Positions 9,421 through 18,935 of a DNA stretch of 64,000 nucleotides are shown one piece after another (positions within the stretch are counted from its first letter, which is position 1; each line of letters opens with the position of its first letter). The notes below the pieces were generated by a model. The model was not told where the DNA came from and did no database searches. It saw nothing but the letters and a program-made list of their open reading frames with translations. Made by a program: the position numbers and the translations under genes. The stretch comes from Mesorhizobium sp. WSM4311 (lineage in GTDB: Bacteria; Pseudomonadota; Alphaproteobacteria; Rhizobiales; Rhizobiaceae): the NCBI RefSeq assembly GCF_002295115.1, contig NZ_NSFV01000013.1:1-64000 (forward strand), written 5' to 3'.

Positions 9421-9785
9421 AAGCCGATCTCCGATCCCAATACAGGATCGGCAACCTCACAGATCGCGACCACTCCCGAAAGGTGGTCCGGAAACACCGC
9501 TCTGATGTCCGCTGTCAAGGTTTGGAACGCATGAGGTCGCCCGATCCGAGGAACGGCTGCTCATTCTGATGATCGCGCATGGGTGGGGAGGCGGAACTGA
9601 AGGACGTCGGTGATCAAGCTCTGATGCGCGGGTTGGCTACCGCATTCCCGATTGTGCGTCCGGGGCTGTTCCTATCTTACTGCGGGCGTCGGTCGATTTG
9701 CCGGCCACAAAGCGTCTGACGGGCATTCCCCTGCCGTGGTCCCGCCTCCGCCCATGCGCGATATGTGCGCCATCGCGGCGAGCGA

Positions 9786-10894
9786 TCAGGTGACGCGCGC
9801 CTCCCTTGCGACTGCCCACATAAAGCCGACCAGTTCACGGGCGATCGCGGTGCAGACGACCGTTGTCCGTTTGCCCCGAGCGCTCAGCATGCGGTAGCGG
9901 GCTGTCAGGCGGGACTGCGCCTTCCAGGCGATCTCACGCACCTTCGGTGACGCCTGCTCCAACCGGTATAGCTTCGCCTTCCCGACCTTGGGCGGATGTC
10001 GATAGGTCCAGGCGCTCTCGACCAACATGTGGCGAACCCGACCGTTGCCTGCCTTTGTGATGCCGCCGCGCCGGACTGTCTCCCCGGTTGAGCGCTCGCC
10101 GGGGACCCGACCGAGATATCCCATGAGCTGGCGTGGGCTTTCGAACCGGCTGGCGTCGCCGACTTCGGTGACGAACGTCACGGCGACAATTAGGTCTACC
10201 CCACGCAATGTCTGAAGCGCCCACACGATCGGTGCCAGCGACCAGGCCGGGACGAACTCTTCGATCACACGCTCCAGCCGCTCGACCCGCTCTTTCGAGA
10301 CGCGCACCGCCTCGACCATCTCCTGGAGTGCGATCTGATGCGCGGGATGATCGAACCTTGTTCCTGAAGCCAGCGTAGATAGCGCATCGTCCAGCTCTTC
10401 TTTCGCGGATAGCTACGGCCGTGCTTGAGCATGAATGCGCTCACCTGCTGGCGATGGACCCGCAGCGTCTCGACCGCGCCCGCCCGCGCGCGAACAAGAT
10501 CCCGTATGGACTCGTGCCCTTCATCGGGAACCCACACCGCGGTCAGCTCGCCGGCGCGCAATAGTCGGGCAAGGGAAATGGCGTCTCGACGGTTCGTCTT
10601 CACCCGATCGCCGGGCTTCCTTGGTATCAATGATGGTGCAACCACGGTGCACTCGTGCCCGAGCGACCGGATCAGGCGATAAAGGCCGTACCCGGTCGGC
10701 CCAGCCTCATAGCAGAAATGCACGTAATCAAAGCGGCTGGCGATCCGGCCTATGACCCGCCGCATGCTGGTCGCCGACGCGTCGACCTCACCGAAGAACC
10801 GAACCTCTCCTTCCCGGCCTGCCTCCGCAATCGCAATAGCGTTCTTAAGCTTCGCAACATCGATTCCGACAAATGCTTCTCTATAATCCGCCAC
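9786..10894 (-). pseudogene. IS110-family transposase, second type, frameshifted
   Basis: The GTG at 10894, preceded by AGGAGG, opens VADYREAFVGIDVAKLKNAIAIAEAGR, the DEDD N-terminal motif. The N-terminal domain continues through FCYEAGPTGYGLYRLIRSLG, DRVKTNRRDAISLARLLRAGE and RKKSWTMRYLRWLQEQ. A frameshift near 10340 then moves the frame; the C-terminal Transposase_20 part (LQTLRGVDLIVAVTFVTEVGDASRF, LMGYLGRVPGE, RRGGITKAGNGRVRH) is open in another frame to 9786. It differs from the IS110 at 4244/11001. It sits between IS66 tnpA and the right end of IS66, so it probably inserted into IS66. Exact ends were not determined. Confidence 0.88.
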
Positions 10895-11000
10895 GGCTCG
10901 TCCTCCTGTGGTGAGGATCGGCTCGGCCCGTCCGAGCAACCCTCGGACGCGCAGTGTAGGGCGAGCCACCTCATCGGCAGAGGCGGACATACGGTCTTAC

Positions 11001-11008
11001 TGTCAAGA
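11001..11008. repeat. 8-bp target duplication, right copy (TGTCAAGA)
   Basis: Partner of 4573-4580; it lies directly outside the right IS66 terminus. Confidence 0.85.
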
Positions 11009-11440
11009 CGCTGACGACCCAGAATCGCCGGGCGCTGCTGACGGCCCTCAAGTCGCTTCAGGAAAAGGCCATCGCCATCGAGAACGACATCCGTGGCCTG
11101 TTTCGTAACTTCGGTCTCAAAGTTGGCATTGTCGACGGCCGGCAAATTCGCGGATCGCATCCGGGACCCTTCCGGTGACATTCCGGAACTCGAGACATCA
11201 TGGAGACGTTGCTCACCGCCCGTCGGAAACTTTGCGAGCAGTTCACGGTGCTACACGAAAGACTGTTGTCGATCGTGAGGGGTGACACGGTTTGCAGGCG
11301 GTTGATGACCGTGCTGGGCGTCGGCCCTATCGTTGCACTGGGTTTCAACGCCACGGTCGATATTCCTGCCCCCTTCAGGAATTCGAAGGACGTGGGGCCG
11401 TATCTCGGTTTGACGCCGCGGTTACATCAATCAGGCTAGG
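11001..11440 (+). pseudogene. IS110-family transposase, 3' part (continuation of 4244-4580)
   Basis: After TGTCAAGA the sequence reads TLTTQNRRALLTALKSLQEKAIAIENDIRG, then frameshifts near 11115 into METLLTARRKLCEQF and VCRRLMTVLGVGPIVALGF with DVGPYLGLTPRLHQSG. These are the helical and Transposase_20 (VPGVGP-like) parts of an IS110 transposase. It joins the fragment at 4244-4580 when the IS66 insert is removed. Confidence 0.88.
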
Positions 11441-11462
11441 ATAATCGCGTCGGCAGGTCAGC

Positions 11463-11900
11463 CTAGGAAGCTTGAATGGGATTGACTTCAACACGCCGAA
11501 TAGACAAGTCCAGGCATTTGGTGGAGCGGATTGAGAGTGAAGCGCTCGGGCTGGGAAGCCCATGCCTTGCAGATGAACTCGTAGGGTGAGACCTTTGAGG
11601 GCCTTCAGCCTGCGGCCGAAATTTGTAGGCCGCAACAAAGTCGGCAAGATGCCGACGCAGTTGGTCATGATCGTCGTAGTGGAAACGCTTGCCCGTCGCG
11701 TCCTTGATGGTGCGGTTCATTCGCTCGACCTAGCCGGTGGTCCAAGTATGCTTTGGCTTCGTGGTTCGAAGCACAGCGCGACGATGCGGCCCCCGAACGT
11801 GCTTGCGGGCTTCCTGGCGCCGCGACGAGCGCTTGCAGGCGCTGACGGTCGCTGGCCAAAACGGTGAAGGGGGATGCTATTGCGCATGCATCTAACTCGC
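11463..11900 (-). pseudogene. IS481-family transposase remnant
   Basis: The minus strand reads TKPKHTWTTG, a TAG stop, then VERMNRTIKDATGKRFHYDD and HLADFVAAYKF, the C-terminal integrase core of IS481 transposases. The stop replaces the usual Gln of NGQVERMNRT. Further frameshifts move the end (ERFTLNPLHQMPGL-like) out of frame. Only the 3' part of the gene is recognisable. Confidence 0.8.
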
Positions 11901-11956
11901 ACGCCAAACCGCAAAACGGAATCCCGAAATCGGACTCTTTTGATCCGATCAATCCA

Positions 11957-12964
11957 CTATGAGACGCCGATTCCGAAATAGCGGGTGTGGGCGACATTGA
12001 GGATGCGATTGATCAAGCTTACGAAGCTGTGTCCGCCGGCCGTTGCAGCTGTGCCATAACTGGAGTGTATACCAAGGGCCGGCACCGAGTTCATCTCTAG
12101 GACAAACGGTTGGCCTGAGCGATCGATCCGGAAATCGACGCGGGCATAGTCCCGGCAGTGGCAGGCACGGAAGGTCGCAACCGAAATATCCCGTAACATC
12201 GTCTCAAGCCCGCTCTCGATTTTCGCCGGGCAAATCTTGGGCACCGCTGCGGCCGCCACGTACTTCGCATCCCAATTCATAACACGCGTTTCGCGGTCAC
12301 CGAAGTCCTGCTCCACTAGAGGCAAAACTTCGGGCTCCCCGTTTCCGAGCAACGCAACGCAGATTTCCCGCCCCTCGATGTATTCCTCCACTAGCGCATC
12401 CTGAGCATGCTGCGTGACGATCACTTCGACGGCCTGCCGCAACTTAGAGTGTTCATGTATGATCTGCAATCCGAAGCTGCAGTCCTCCTCCCGCGGCTTC
12501 ACTACCACTGGGAATCTCAGGTCGCCGGTGTTCTCGGTGCCGCGACGCATCACGCGAAAGTTCGGAGTCGGCACGCCCTGATCGCGGATGAGCATTTTGG
12601 TAATGACTTTGTCTCCCGTCAGCCCAATCCCGAAGGGGCTACATCCAGTGTATGGAACACCGGCCATCTCAAGCATGGCAGGAACATGAGTGTAACGCTT
12701 TTCGCCCTGAATTCCCTCCGCCAAGTTGAAGACCATTCCCGAGGGGCGACCTTGCGGATCAGGTGGCATGAACCGCTCGAGACTGGCGAGCAGTCCTTTA
12801 TCGCCTTCACACACTACCGTCTCGTGGCCGCCCTCTTGAAGTGCCGCCACCACATCTTCCAACGTGCCGCTATGCGGCCAAGGCTGCGGCGGCTGCGGAC
12901 AAGGCTGACCGAACCGGTTAATCACACCGTTGAAATCACTGTTCGTTACGATGGCTACTCGCAT
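11957..12964 (-). CDS. ATP-grasp ligase, D-alanine-D-alanine ligase-like
   Basis: 335 residues with the ATP-grasp fold: N-terminal Rossmann-like part (MRVAIVTNSDFNG), nucleotide-binding VVVKPREEDCSFGLQIIH, EEYIEGREICVALLG, and the metal-binding end RVDFRIDRSGQPFVLEMNSVPALG. Length and motif order match the Ddl/dipeptide ligase group, which joins a carboxylate to an amine with ATP. AAAGGAG sits seven bases before the ATG at 12964. It is flanked on both sides by IS debris with no cell-wall genes nearby, so a housekeeping Ddl role is unlikely; an amino-acid or peptide ligase is more likely. The flexible-loop residues differ from canonical Ddl, so the substrate cannot be named. Confidence 0.78.
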   Translation of the reverse strand: MRVAIVTNSDFNGVINRFGQPCPQPPQPWPHSGTLEDVVAALQEGGHETVVCEGDKGLLASLERFMPPDPQGRPSGMVFNLAEGIQGEKRYTHVPAMLEMAGVPYTGCSPFGIGLTGDKVITKMLIRDQGVPTPNFRVMRRGTENTGDLRFPVVVKPREEDCSFGLQIIHEHSKLRQAVEVIVTQHAQDALVEEYIEGREICVALLGNGEPEVLPLVEQDFGDRETRVMNWDAKYVAAAAVPKICPAKIESGLETMLRDISVATFRACHCRDYARVDFRIDRSGQPFVLEMNSVPALGIHSSYGTAATAGGHSFVSLINRILNVAHTRYFGIGVS

Positions 12965-13690
12965 GAGCTATCTCCTTTGACGTTTGTCTGCTGTCACGAA
13001 ACCAATGAAAACTGGATGGAGGCCAACCGCTATATCAACATTGACGACCTGCACGAGTACAAGAGGCTCGAAGCACCATGGCTGACCCTTTTCACAACCC
13101 CCTCCACAAACATAGGTCCACCACCCGGTTCCCTCTCCGGTTCCCGACCCTTTCCGCTGGCGGTGCTCTTTTTGCCCAAGTAGCTCGAAAGACGGCGAGT
13201 TGGGTTGCGGTACCATCAATAAAGCCTTATGCAGGGTTTATGCCAAAACAGATGATAACCGGCGGATGAGAGCGCTCCGACGCGAAATGATCGCTTCAAA
13301 AACCGTGCCAACCTCGCAAAATGCACGTCGGCCAGTGCTTTGAGTTTGATATCAAACTTACGGTCATATCAGGTACTAAACTGGCCCGCACAACCACTAT
13401 GTCGCAGGCGCGACAAAATCCGACAGAGATCGTATCCCAGGGGACGAGCGGCGACCCATCCGCAGTCTTTTGACGCTCGCCGGTCCCTTACATCGAGCCC
13501 TGGCGTCCAGAATTGAAGTTGGGCGAAGGCGATCCGCATAATCGTATGCCCGGCCTGGCCGGCTTCAACGTGCGAGCGCTGCAGCAGTTTCAACAATGAT
13601 GGCGAGTCGGCATAAATCTTCTTGAGAGGCTGGCGCTTAATCCCGGAACAAACGCGGCAATCAGCACTTCGCCTTGCTCATTTCGATGAC
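12965..13690. other. Intergenic region with no recognisable gene
   Basis: About 700 bases between the ligase promoter side and IS21 debris. The only coherent stretch is a plus-strand segment near 13490-13580 reading EPWRPELKLGEGDPHNRMPG, with stops on both sides; I do not recognise it. Confidence 0.4.
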
Positions 13691-14250
13691 GGCCATAGTG
13701 TTATTGCGCGCTTCAAAAGCTGGACAGCGATTCCGCTAATTCCCGGACAGCGTTTTCACAAAAGTCCGACAGTTCGTCGAGGTTGGTCCTCGGCAGCCTG
13801 GTTGCTGTAGGGCTGATTGATTTCGGTGTTCTCGGAGTCGGTCAAGAGGGCCGAGGCTTTTTTCTTCGGATGCTCTCGCCCTGAAGGGCGATGCGGTGTG
13901 CATTGTGCACGAGCGGTCGTGTATAGCGTCGGCGACCGTGCTGTCGTTAATAAGGTCGTGCCAGCTTGCCACGGGGACCTGGGCGGTGATCAGGGTGGAT
14001 TTTCTCTGATAGCGCTCCTCGACGATTTTCGAAGAGGTGGAAGCGCTGCTGATCGGAGAGAGCATGGTTGCCGAAGTCGTCGTGGATGAGCCAAGTGGAC
14101 ACGGGTGAGCTTGTCGATGAGGCGGGGAAAGGAACCATCGATGCGTCGCTCTCGAACAGGATAACAGTGCGGCTTCGGAAAAGTCCGGACAGGCTTTCCG
14201 GTAATCTCAATGATGAGATCCGCGCCCGCCGTTCCAAAAAAAGGTTCGGC
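13690..14250 (-). pseudogene. istB: IS21-family istB remnant and element end
   Basis: The minus strand carries WLIHDDFGNHALSDQQRFHLFE, then in other frames EERYQRKSTLITAQVPVASW and HDLINDSTVADAIHDR, the AAA+ helper ATPase IstB. The Walker A region is absent. The plus-strand segment 13700-13775 with repeated GGACAG motifs and a second cluster near 14165 resemble the multiple terminal repeats of IS21 elements. Confidence 0.75.
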
Positions 14251-14399
14251 ACGAAGCCCGCATTTTTTGCACTGGGCTTACGGCGTGCTGATCCACTGTT
14301 TCGTCATTACTATTCCCGAGCCTTGCAACCGAGCCGGAAGCGTCAGGCGAATGCAGGATTCCTGCGCTCGTAGAGCGTCCCAGCTTGGTCAGCACAACC

Positions 14400-15054
14400 T
14401 GACGATACGCGCCATCTTGGCGGCAAAGGCATTTGACGCAGCTGAATTGTCACGATCAGACGGCAGTTGGATCCTCATTGGATGGCCAGTGTTGCAAAAA
14501 TCACAGGCTGGAGATCGGACTTGCGCCCTGGTGAATTTCCGCCACCGCATCGGGGTCGGTCTTCAACCCGGCAACTTCGACTTCCCAATTATAATAGAGA
14601 CCGCGGCCGGGGCTTTGGCGGAGAGGGTCAGTCCTGGCGATGCCTCTCTCGAGCCGGCCTACATTGCAGCTGCCAGGCGGTTGGTTGAGCGCGGAGCCGT
14701 CGCGATAACCAGGGACTGCGGCTTCAGTATCTGGTGCCAGGCTGCACTGGCCACGTCTGTCAAACTTCCCGTGGCCATGTCGAGCCTGCTACTGGCGCCC
14801 ACGCTCCTCCGGCAGCTTCCGGCCGGCGCAAAGCTCGCCGTCTGGCCGCAGACTCAAGACACTGCGGCGAAGAGCTGCTGGGCATGGATTCATCCGCAGG
14901 GGCAAGAGTAGCCATCGGCGGCATCGAAGGTAATACGCGGCCGGCTAGTGTTACCGAAATGGAGTCCCCGGGTTGCAGTCTGTGTCGCGACTTCGCGCCG
15001 CACATCCCAAGATTGACGCACTCCTATTTGAATGTACATTGTCCCCGATGGTGA
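14400..15054 (+). pseudogene. Aspartate/glutamate racemase-family protein, frameshifted
   Basis: Open segments read HRIGVGLQPGNFDFPIIIETAAGA, IAAARRLVERGAVAITRDCGFSIWCQAALA and VKLPVAMSSLLLAPTLLRQLPAG. These correspond to the first half of Asp/Glu/hydantoin racemase-like proteins, with the cysteine in TRDCGF. A frameshift near 14845 moves the continuation (ADSRHCGEELLGMDS, VAIGGIEGN) to the frame ending at 15054, and the second catalytic half is not recovered. In ectoine-utilisation clusters a member of this superfamily (EutA) is a neighbour of EutD and EutE, so its presence near their homologues is suggestive but not proof. Confidence 0.68.
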
Positions 15055-15181
15055 CGTCAGCAATCCGTCGTAGGACAGGACTGCCCATCTATGACGCCGC
15101 GCCCCTTTATCGAATGACATTCGCGTCCGTGGCTTGACCGCTTGGAGGCCGTCAGGTGCTTGAGCGCGGCAGTCTCAAGTT

Positions 15182-16615
15182 TTAAGGGGTGGCAGCGTGG
15201 AATCTGCTCCTCGCGAAAGAAGGAAGCCCCAGGCGACTTTCGATCGTATATGCCGCGGCTAGGACGGAGGTGTCGGAATAGCGCGCGCCGACCAGTTGTA
15301 GCCCGACGGGCAGCCCTTGATCATCCAGGCCCGATGGAATCGATGCTGCTGGTTGCTGGGTCAAGTTGAAAGGGTAGGTGAAGGGCGTCCAGTCCACCCA
15401 CCCCTTGTAACTATCATCCGGCACATTTCGCCCGACGGGGAACGGCGCGATAGGCATCGTCGGTGTGACCAAGAGATCGTAATTTTCGTGGAACTTCGCC
15501 ATCAGAGCGGAGAGCTCGAACCGCATCGCCTCAGCTTCCTGAAATTCGGTAAGGGTGATCTTCAGCCCGCGTTCGGCACCTTCCAGAAAGCCAGGATCTA
15601 GTAATTGTCTTTGCTGTTTGTTCATTCGTGACACAATACGGGCGGCGCCAGCGAACCAGAATGTAGAAAACACCTCCACCGGATCCGCAAATCCCGGATT
15701 GACTTCGGCCACCTCGGCCCCAAGAGCTCGAAGCTGGTCGATCGCATTATCGGTAACGTTTTGGATATCTCGCGCCACCTTGACATAGCCGAGGTTCCGA
15801 CTGTAGCCGATCCGCAGGCCCCTGATGGTGGTCTTTGCTGGATCGGGGTCGAGACCTAGGTACGCCGGACCCGCATAGCCATCGCGAGCGTCCTTTCGTG
15901 CAATCACATTCATCATCAGGATCGCATCCGCAACGGTGCGGGTCACCGGCCCCAAATGAGACAGCGTTGTCATGGCGCTAGCTGGCCATTGCGGAACGAT
16001 GCCGAAGGTTGGCTTGAAGCCGAAGGTCCCCGTGAAGCTCGCCGGTATCCGGATTGATCCCCCGCCGTCGCTACCCTGATGAAGAAAGCCAAGGTTGAGC
16101 GCAGCCGCAACTGCCGCCCCTCCCGACGACCCGCCTGGTGTCAGGTCAGGATTCCAGGGATTGCGGGTGATCCCGTAGACCGGGCTGTCTGTTACCCCTT
16201 TCCAGCCAAATTCTGGAGTGGTTGTCTTGCCCAGGATAACGCCACCGGTCTCACGGATACGGGCTGGAACAGGGGCGTCTTCAGTCCAGGGTCCCTCGGT
16301 GCTGCCGGACAATGAGCCACGTCTTGTCGGCCAGCCTCGTGTCAAGGTGAGGTCTTTGATGGTGGCCGGAATGCCATCTAGTACTCCGGCTGGTTCCCCC
16401 TTCATCCATCGACCCTCCGAGGCCCGGGCAGCAGACCTGGCCCCTTCGTGGTCGACGAGGCAAAATGCGTTCAGCGCCGGGTTGTTGGCGTCGATGCGGC
16501 TGAGACAGTCATCGACGACTTCAACAGGCGAGAGCTGCCGCCTTCGGTAGAGTTCCAGGCATTCGCACGCCGACAGACCCTCAAGAGATGTTGGCACGGA
16601 TGAACGAGTTTTCAT
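15182..16615 (-). CDS. Amidase (amidase signature family)
   Basis: 477 residues. The Ser-cisSer-Lys triad is visible: Lys87 in ATIKDL, cis-Ser163 in GGSSGG and nucleophile Ser187 in GSDGGGSIRIPAS; the spacing matches characterised family members. It hydrolyses a carboxamide to an acid and ammonia, or a related N-acyl bond. The ATG at 16615 begins MKTRSSVPTS. No signal peptide, so cytoplasmic. It lies 79 bases downstream of the M20 hydrolase gene on the same strand and is probably co-transcribed with it. The family is broad (GatA, indoleacetamide hydrolase, 6-aminohexanoate cyclic dimer hydrolase); nothing here identifies the substrate. Confidence 0.9.
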   Translation of the reverse strand: MKTRSSVPTSLEGLSACECLELYRRRQLSPVEVVDDCLSRIDANNPALNAFCLVDHEGARSAARASEGRWMKGEPAGVLDGIPATIKDLTLTRGWPTRRGSLSGSTEGPWTEDAPVPARIRETGGVILGKTTTPEFGWKGVTDSPVYGITRNPWNPDLTPGGSSGGAAVAAALNLGFLHQGSDGGGSIRIPASFTGTFGFKPTFGIVPQWPASAMTTLSHLGPVTRTVADAILMMNVIARKDARDGYAGPAYLGLDPDPAKTTIRGLRIGYSRNLGYVKVARDIQNVTDNAIDQLRALGAEVAEVNPGFADPVEVFSTFWFAGAARIVSRMNKQQRQLLDPGFLEGAERGLKITLTEFQEAEAMRFELSALMAKFHENYDLLVTPTMPIAPFPVGRNVPDDSYKGWVDWTPFTYPFNLTQQPAASIPSGLDDQGLPVGLQLVGARYSDTSVLAAAYTIESRLGLPSFARSRFHAATP

Positions 16616-16694
16616 TTTACGAGGTCCGCTACATTCAAGCCTGGCATAAGACGGCAGTTATTCATTCGTTCTGCGGCCCTTGTCAGACCGATCA

Positions 16695-17882
16695 TCAAGA
16701 CGTCGGACGGGATCCCAACGTGTTCTCTACGAGCTTGATCCAGTACGATGTTCCATAAGGAATCGCCTCGTCGTTGAAATTGTAGGCAGGGTGATGCAGG
16801 CCGGCGCTGTCACCGTTCCCGCACCAGACGAAAGCACCCGGCCGCGCCTGCGCCAGGAAGGAGAAATCTTCCCCCCCCATTACCGGTGGCGTCTCGAGCA
16901 CATTGTTTTCACCGGCCACGCCCTTGGCCGCGCTTCTCGCAAGGTCGGTCTGCTGGACCTCATTGAAGAGAATTGCGTCGAAGCTCTGAAATTTAATATC
17001 TATCTTCGCGCCGGTTATCTGGGCGATGCCGGCGACCACTTCGCCCACCCGCTCCTTCACGAACTTGCGCACCTCCGGCTTTAGCGTCCGCATGGTGCCC
17101 ACCAACTCCGCTGTTTGCGGAACGACGGGGACTAGTCTCTGCCCGGACTGGAACTGGTGGAACGAAATTCCTGCCGAGTCGACAGGGTCAATGTTCTGAG
17201 CCAGGATATGCTGCAGGGCCGTCACAAGCTGAGCGCCGACCAGAATCGGATCGATGCATTCATGAGGCCTTCCAGGGTGCCCCCCTCGCCCTTCAATGCT
17301 AATTTCTATGCTATCAGTTGCCGCCATCACTGGACCTTGCCGGATTCCGAAGACACCTACCGGCAAGCCCGGACGATTGTGCATTCCGTAGATGTGCTCG
17401 ATGCCGAACCGCTCCATCAAACCGTCATCTAGCATGGCAACGGCGCCGGTACCGATCTCCTCGGCAGGTTGGAAGATCATGACCGCCGTTCCAGCGAAAT
17501 TCCGAGTATCGGCAAGATAGCGCGCGGCACCCAACAGCATCGCGGTGTGGCCGTCATGCCCACACGCATGCATCAAGCCCTTGTTCTTGGACGCATAGGG
17601 CAGATCGGTCGCTTCGTTGATCGGCAGCGCATCCATGTCAGCGCGCAATCCGATAACCTTTGGGTTACCGTCGCTCACGACGCCGTTGCCCTTGATGACG
17701 CCAACGACGCCGGTTTTGCCGATGCCGGTCGCGACGGCGTCGCAGCCGAATTCGCGCAGGCGCTCGGCGACAAATGCCGAAGTACGGGGGATGTCGAAGC
17801 CCAGTTCGGGATGTGCATGGATGTCCCGGCGCCAAGCCACTATCTCGGGGAGAAACTCTGCGACGCTATTGAGAATTGCCAC
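16695..17882 (-). CDS. M20D amidohydrolase (hippurate/IAA-amino acid hydrolase type)
   Basis: About 395 residues from a GTG at 17882 that has AAAGGAAAG just upstream; an in-frame ATG at 17972 lacks such a site. Zinc-ligand motifs are present: GLRADMDALPI, HACGHDGHTAML, IFQPAEE, YGMHN and GGEDFSFLAQ near the C-terminus. The family cleaves N-acyl or N-aryl-acyl amino acids. The dimerisation domain follows SIEISIEGRGGHPGRPHECIDP. It is the first gene of a minus-strand pair with the amidase and lies downstream of the Lrp/AsnC gene. A sequence shared with the lrp promoter region is about 190 bases upstream of the start, which suggests common regulation. Confidence 0.9.
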   Translation of the reverse strand: MAILNSVAEFLPEIVAWRRDIHAHPELGFDIPRTSAFVAERLREFGCDAVATGIGKTGVVGVIKGNGVVSDGNPKVIGLRADMDALPINEATDLPYASKNKGLMHACGHDGHTAMLLGAARYLADTRNFAGTAVMIFQPAEEIGTGAVAMLDDGLMERFGIEHIYGMHNRPGLPVGVFGIRQGPVMAATDSIEISIEGRGGHPGRPHECIDPILVGAQLVTALQHILAQNIDPVDSAGISFHQFQSGQRLVPVVPQTAELVGTMRTLKPEVRKFVKERVGEVVAGIAQITGAKIDIKFQSFDAILFNEVQQTDLARSAAKGVAGENNVLETPPVMGGEDFSFLAQARPGAFVWCGNGDSAGLHHPAYNFNDEAIPYGTSYWIKLVENTLGSRPTS

Positions 17883-18069
17883 GGGGACTTTCCTTTCTTG
17901 CCGGTTGCAGGCGAATTTCACGCTTTGTCCTTGCGAGAGCCGGGAGACCCGTTTCCGCGCTGCCGGGAGCACAGCATCCTCTGTGCGACGTAGGCACCCC
18001 AGCTATTCCGCCGACTGAAGCCGCTCCAATTAGCCGGGGACCGACAATCCTGAATTCCGCTCCGCCCAG

Positions 18070-18180
18070 AATGTAGCAAGTGCCAAAGAGCTTGGTTGCG
18101 CGAAGGGCGCCTTGGTCCCGCAGAATATCATCGTTTTTTGGTCATTGGCGCATAACACCTGCAGGCTGAGAGGAGGTGCC
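18070..18180. repeat. Imperfect ~110-bp repeat, copy 1, upstream of the M20 gene
   Basis: Starts with AATGTAGCAAGTGCCAAA (18070-18087), identical to 18820-18837. Further shared blocks are gcagaatatcatcgtttttt / gcagaaaatcggcgtttctt and a GCGCA-AA-acc segment. Both copies lie upstream of minus-strand genes and flank the Lrp gene, consistent with duplicated regulatory DNA. Confidence 0.7.
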
Positions 18181-18291
18181 CTGGTATATATGCGGGACCA
18201 TTCAAAATAGGACAGCCGACATTCAGAAGTGCGGGACAACTGCGACCCGCGGAAGGCGCGTGGTGGTTGCCTGGGCGGGCTCTTTTGAAGG

Positions 18292-18759
18292 CTACTCTTC
18301 AGCAATTGGCAGAGCAAACGACGCCTTGATCCGATCCATTACAACGATTGTCTTGAACCCCTTTACTTCAAGATGTTCGTAAAAAAAACGACGGGTAAAC
18401 GCCTCGTACTCGGCCATGTCCTGAGCAGAGACCGTAATAATAAAATCCGCTTCACCCGTAACGTAGTAAGCGTTCATGATCTCAGGCGTCCGCCGAATTG
18501 CCTGCTTGAAACGATCGATGATATCGGCGCGATCGCGCTCGAGAGTGATGGATACCAGCAGGAGCAGGGGCCGACCGACGGCTTCCGGTGAAACTATGGC
18601 AACGTCCGCTTCGATGACGCCAGCGTCTCGAAGTCGCTTTAATCTCCGCTGACAAGCGGTAGCCGATAGTCCGGCAAGTTCGCCCAATTCCTCTGTCGTA
18701 AGGCGATTGTTGCGCTGCACGACGTTGAGAATCTTCCGGTCAATTCGATCCAGATCCAT
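18292..18759 (-). CDS. Lrp/AsnC-family transcriptional regulator
   Basis: 155 residues: N-terminal helix-turn-helix (IDRKILNVVQRNNRLTTEELGELAGLSATACQRRLKRLRDAGVI) and a C-terminal RAM/ligand-binding domain (YYVTGEADFIITVSAQDMAEYEAFTRRFF). Members sense amino acids or related metabolites and often control neighbouring catabolic or transport genes and themselves. It lies between the divergent hydrolase (minus) and aminotransferase (plus) groups. The same ~110-bp sequence appears upstream of this gene and of the M20 gene, a likely operator region. Ectoine-degradation clusters use an AsnC-type regulator (DoeX/AsnC), which fits the nearby DoeA-like gene, but the ligand is unknown. Confidence 0.92.
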   Translation of the reverse strand: MDLDRIDRKILNVVQRNNRLTTEELGELAGLSATACQRRLKRLRDAGVIEADVAIVSPEAVGRPLLLLVSITLERDRADIIDRFKQAIRRTPEIMNAYYVTGEADFIITVSAQDMAEYEAFTRRFFYEHLEVKGFKTIVVMDRIKASFALPIAEE

Positions 18760-18819
18760 TCACAATCTCTGCTCATGATGATATCGGCCAATGCCAAGGC
18801 CGCCAGTCCGTACGTCCAA

Positions 18820-18935
18820 AATGTAGCAAGTGCCAAACGCCCTCTCGGCGCTAAAGTCGGTCCAAGTCGCAGAAAATCGGCGTTTCTTTCGCCATCTGCG
18901 CACAATACCGGCATAGTATAACTATCTGAGGGGTG
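18820..18935. repeat. Imperfect ~110-bp repeat, copy 2, upstream of the lrp gene
   Basis: Second copy of the sequence at 18070-18180, beginning with the same 18 bases 61 bases upstream of the lrp start codon. Contains the near-palindrome GCA-AG-TGC. Confidence 0.7.

Larger units (their letters stand above)
4581..11000 (-). mobile_element. IS66-family element carrying further insertions
   Basis: The left end reads GTAAGCGGTATTC from 4581 and the right end is its inverted counterpart, reading GTAAGACCGTATG inward from 11000. IS66 elements commonly start with GTAAG. The 8-bp repeat TGTCAAGA flanks the ends. On the minus strand it has the canonical order tnpA, tnpB, tnpC. tnpC is split by a serine-recombinase element at 4818-7256. 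An IS110 copy lies between tnpA and the right end. tnpB and tnpC also carry frameshifts, so the element cannot transpose by itself. Confidence 0.85.

Noticed and set aside
12407..13183. 258-codon plus-strand frame
   Set aside because: Opposite the ATP-grasp ligase for most of its length; composition typical of antisense translation.
18070..18087. Sigma-54 promoter (reverse strand TTTGGCACTTGCTAC)
   Set aside because: GG and GC elements lack the required spacing; TGGCAC is followed directly by TTGC with no five-base gap.
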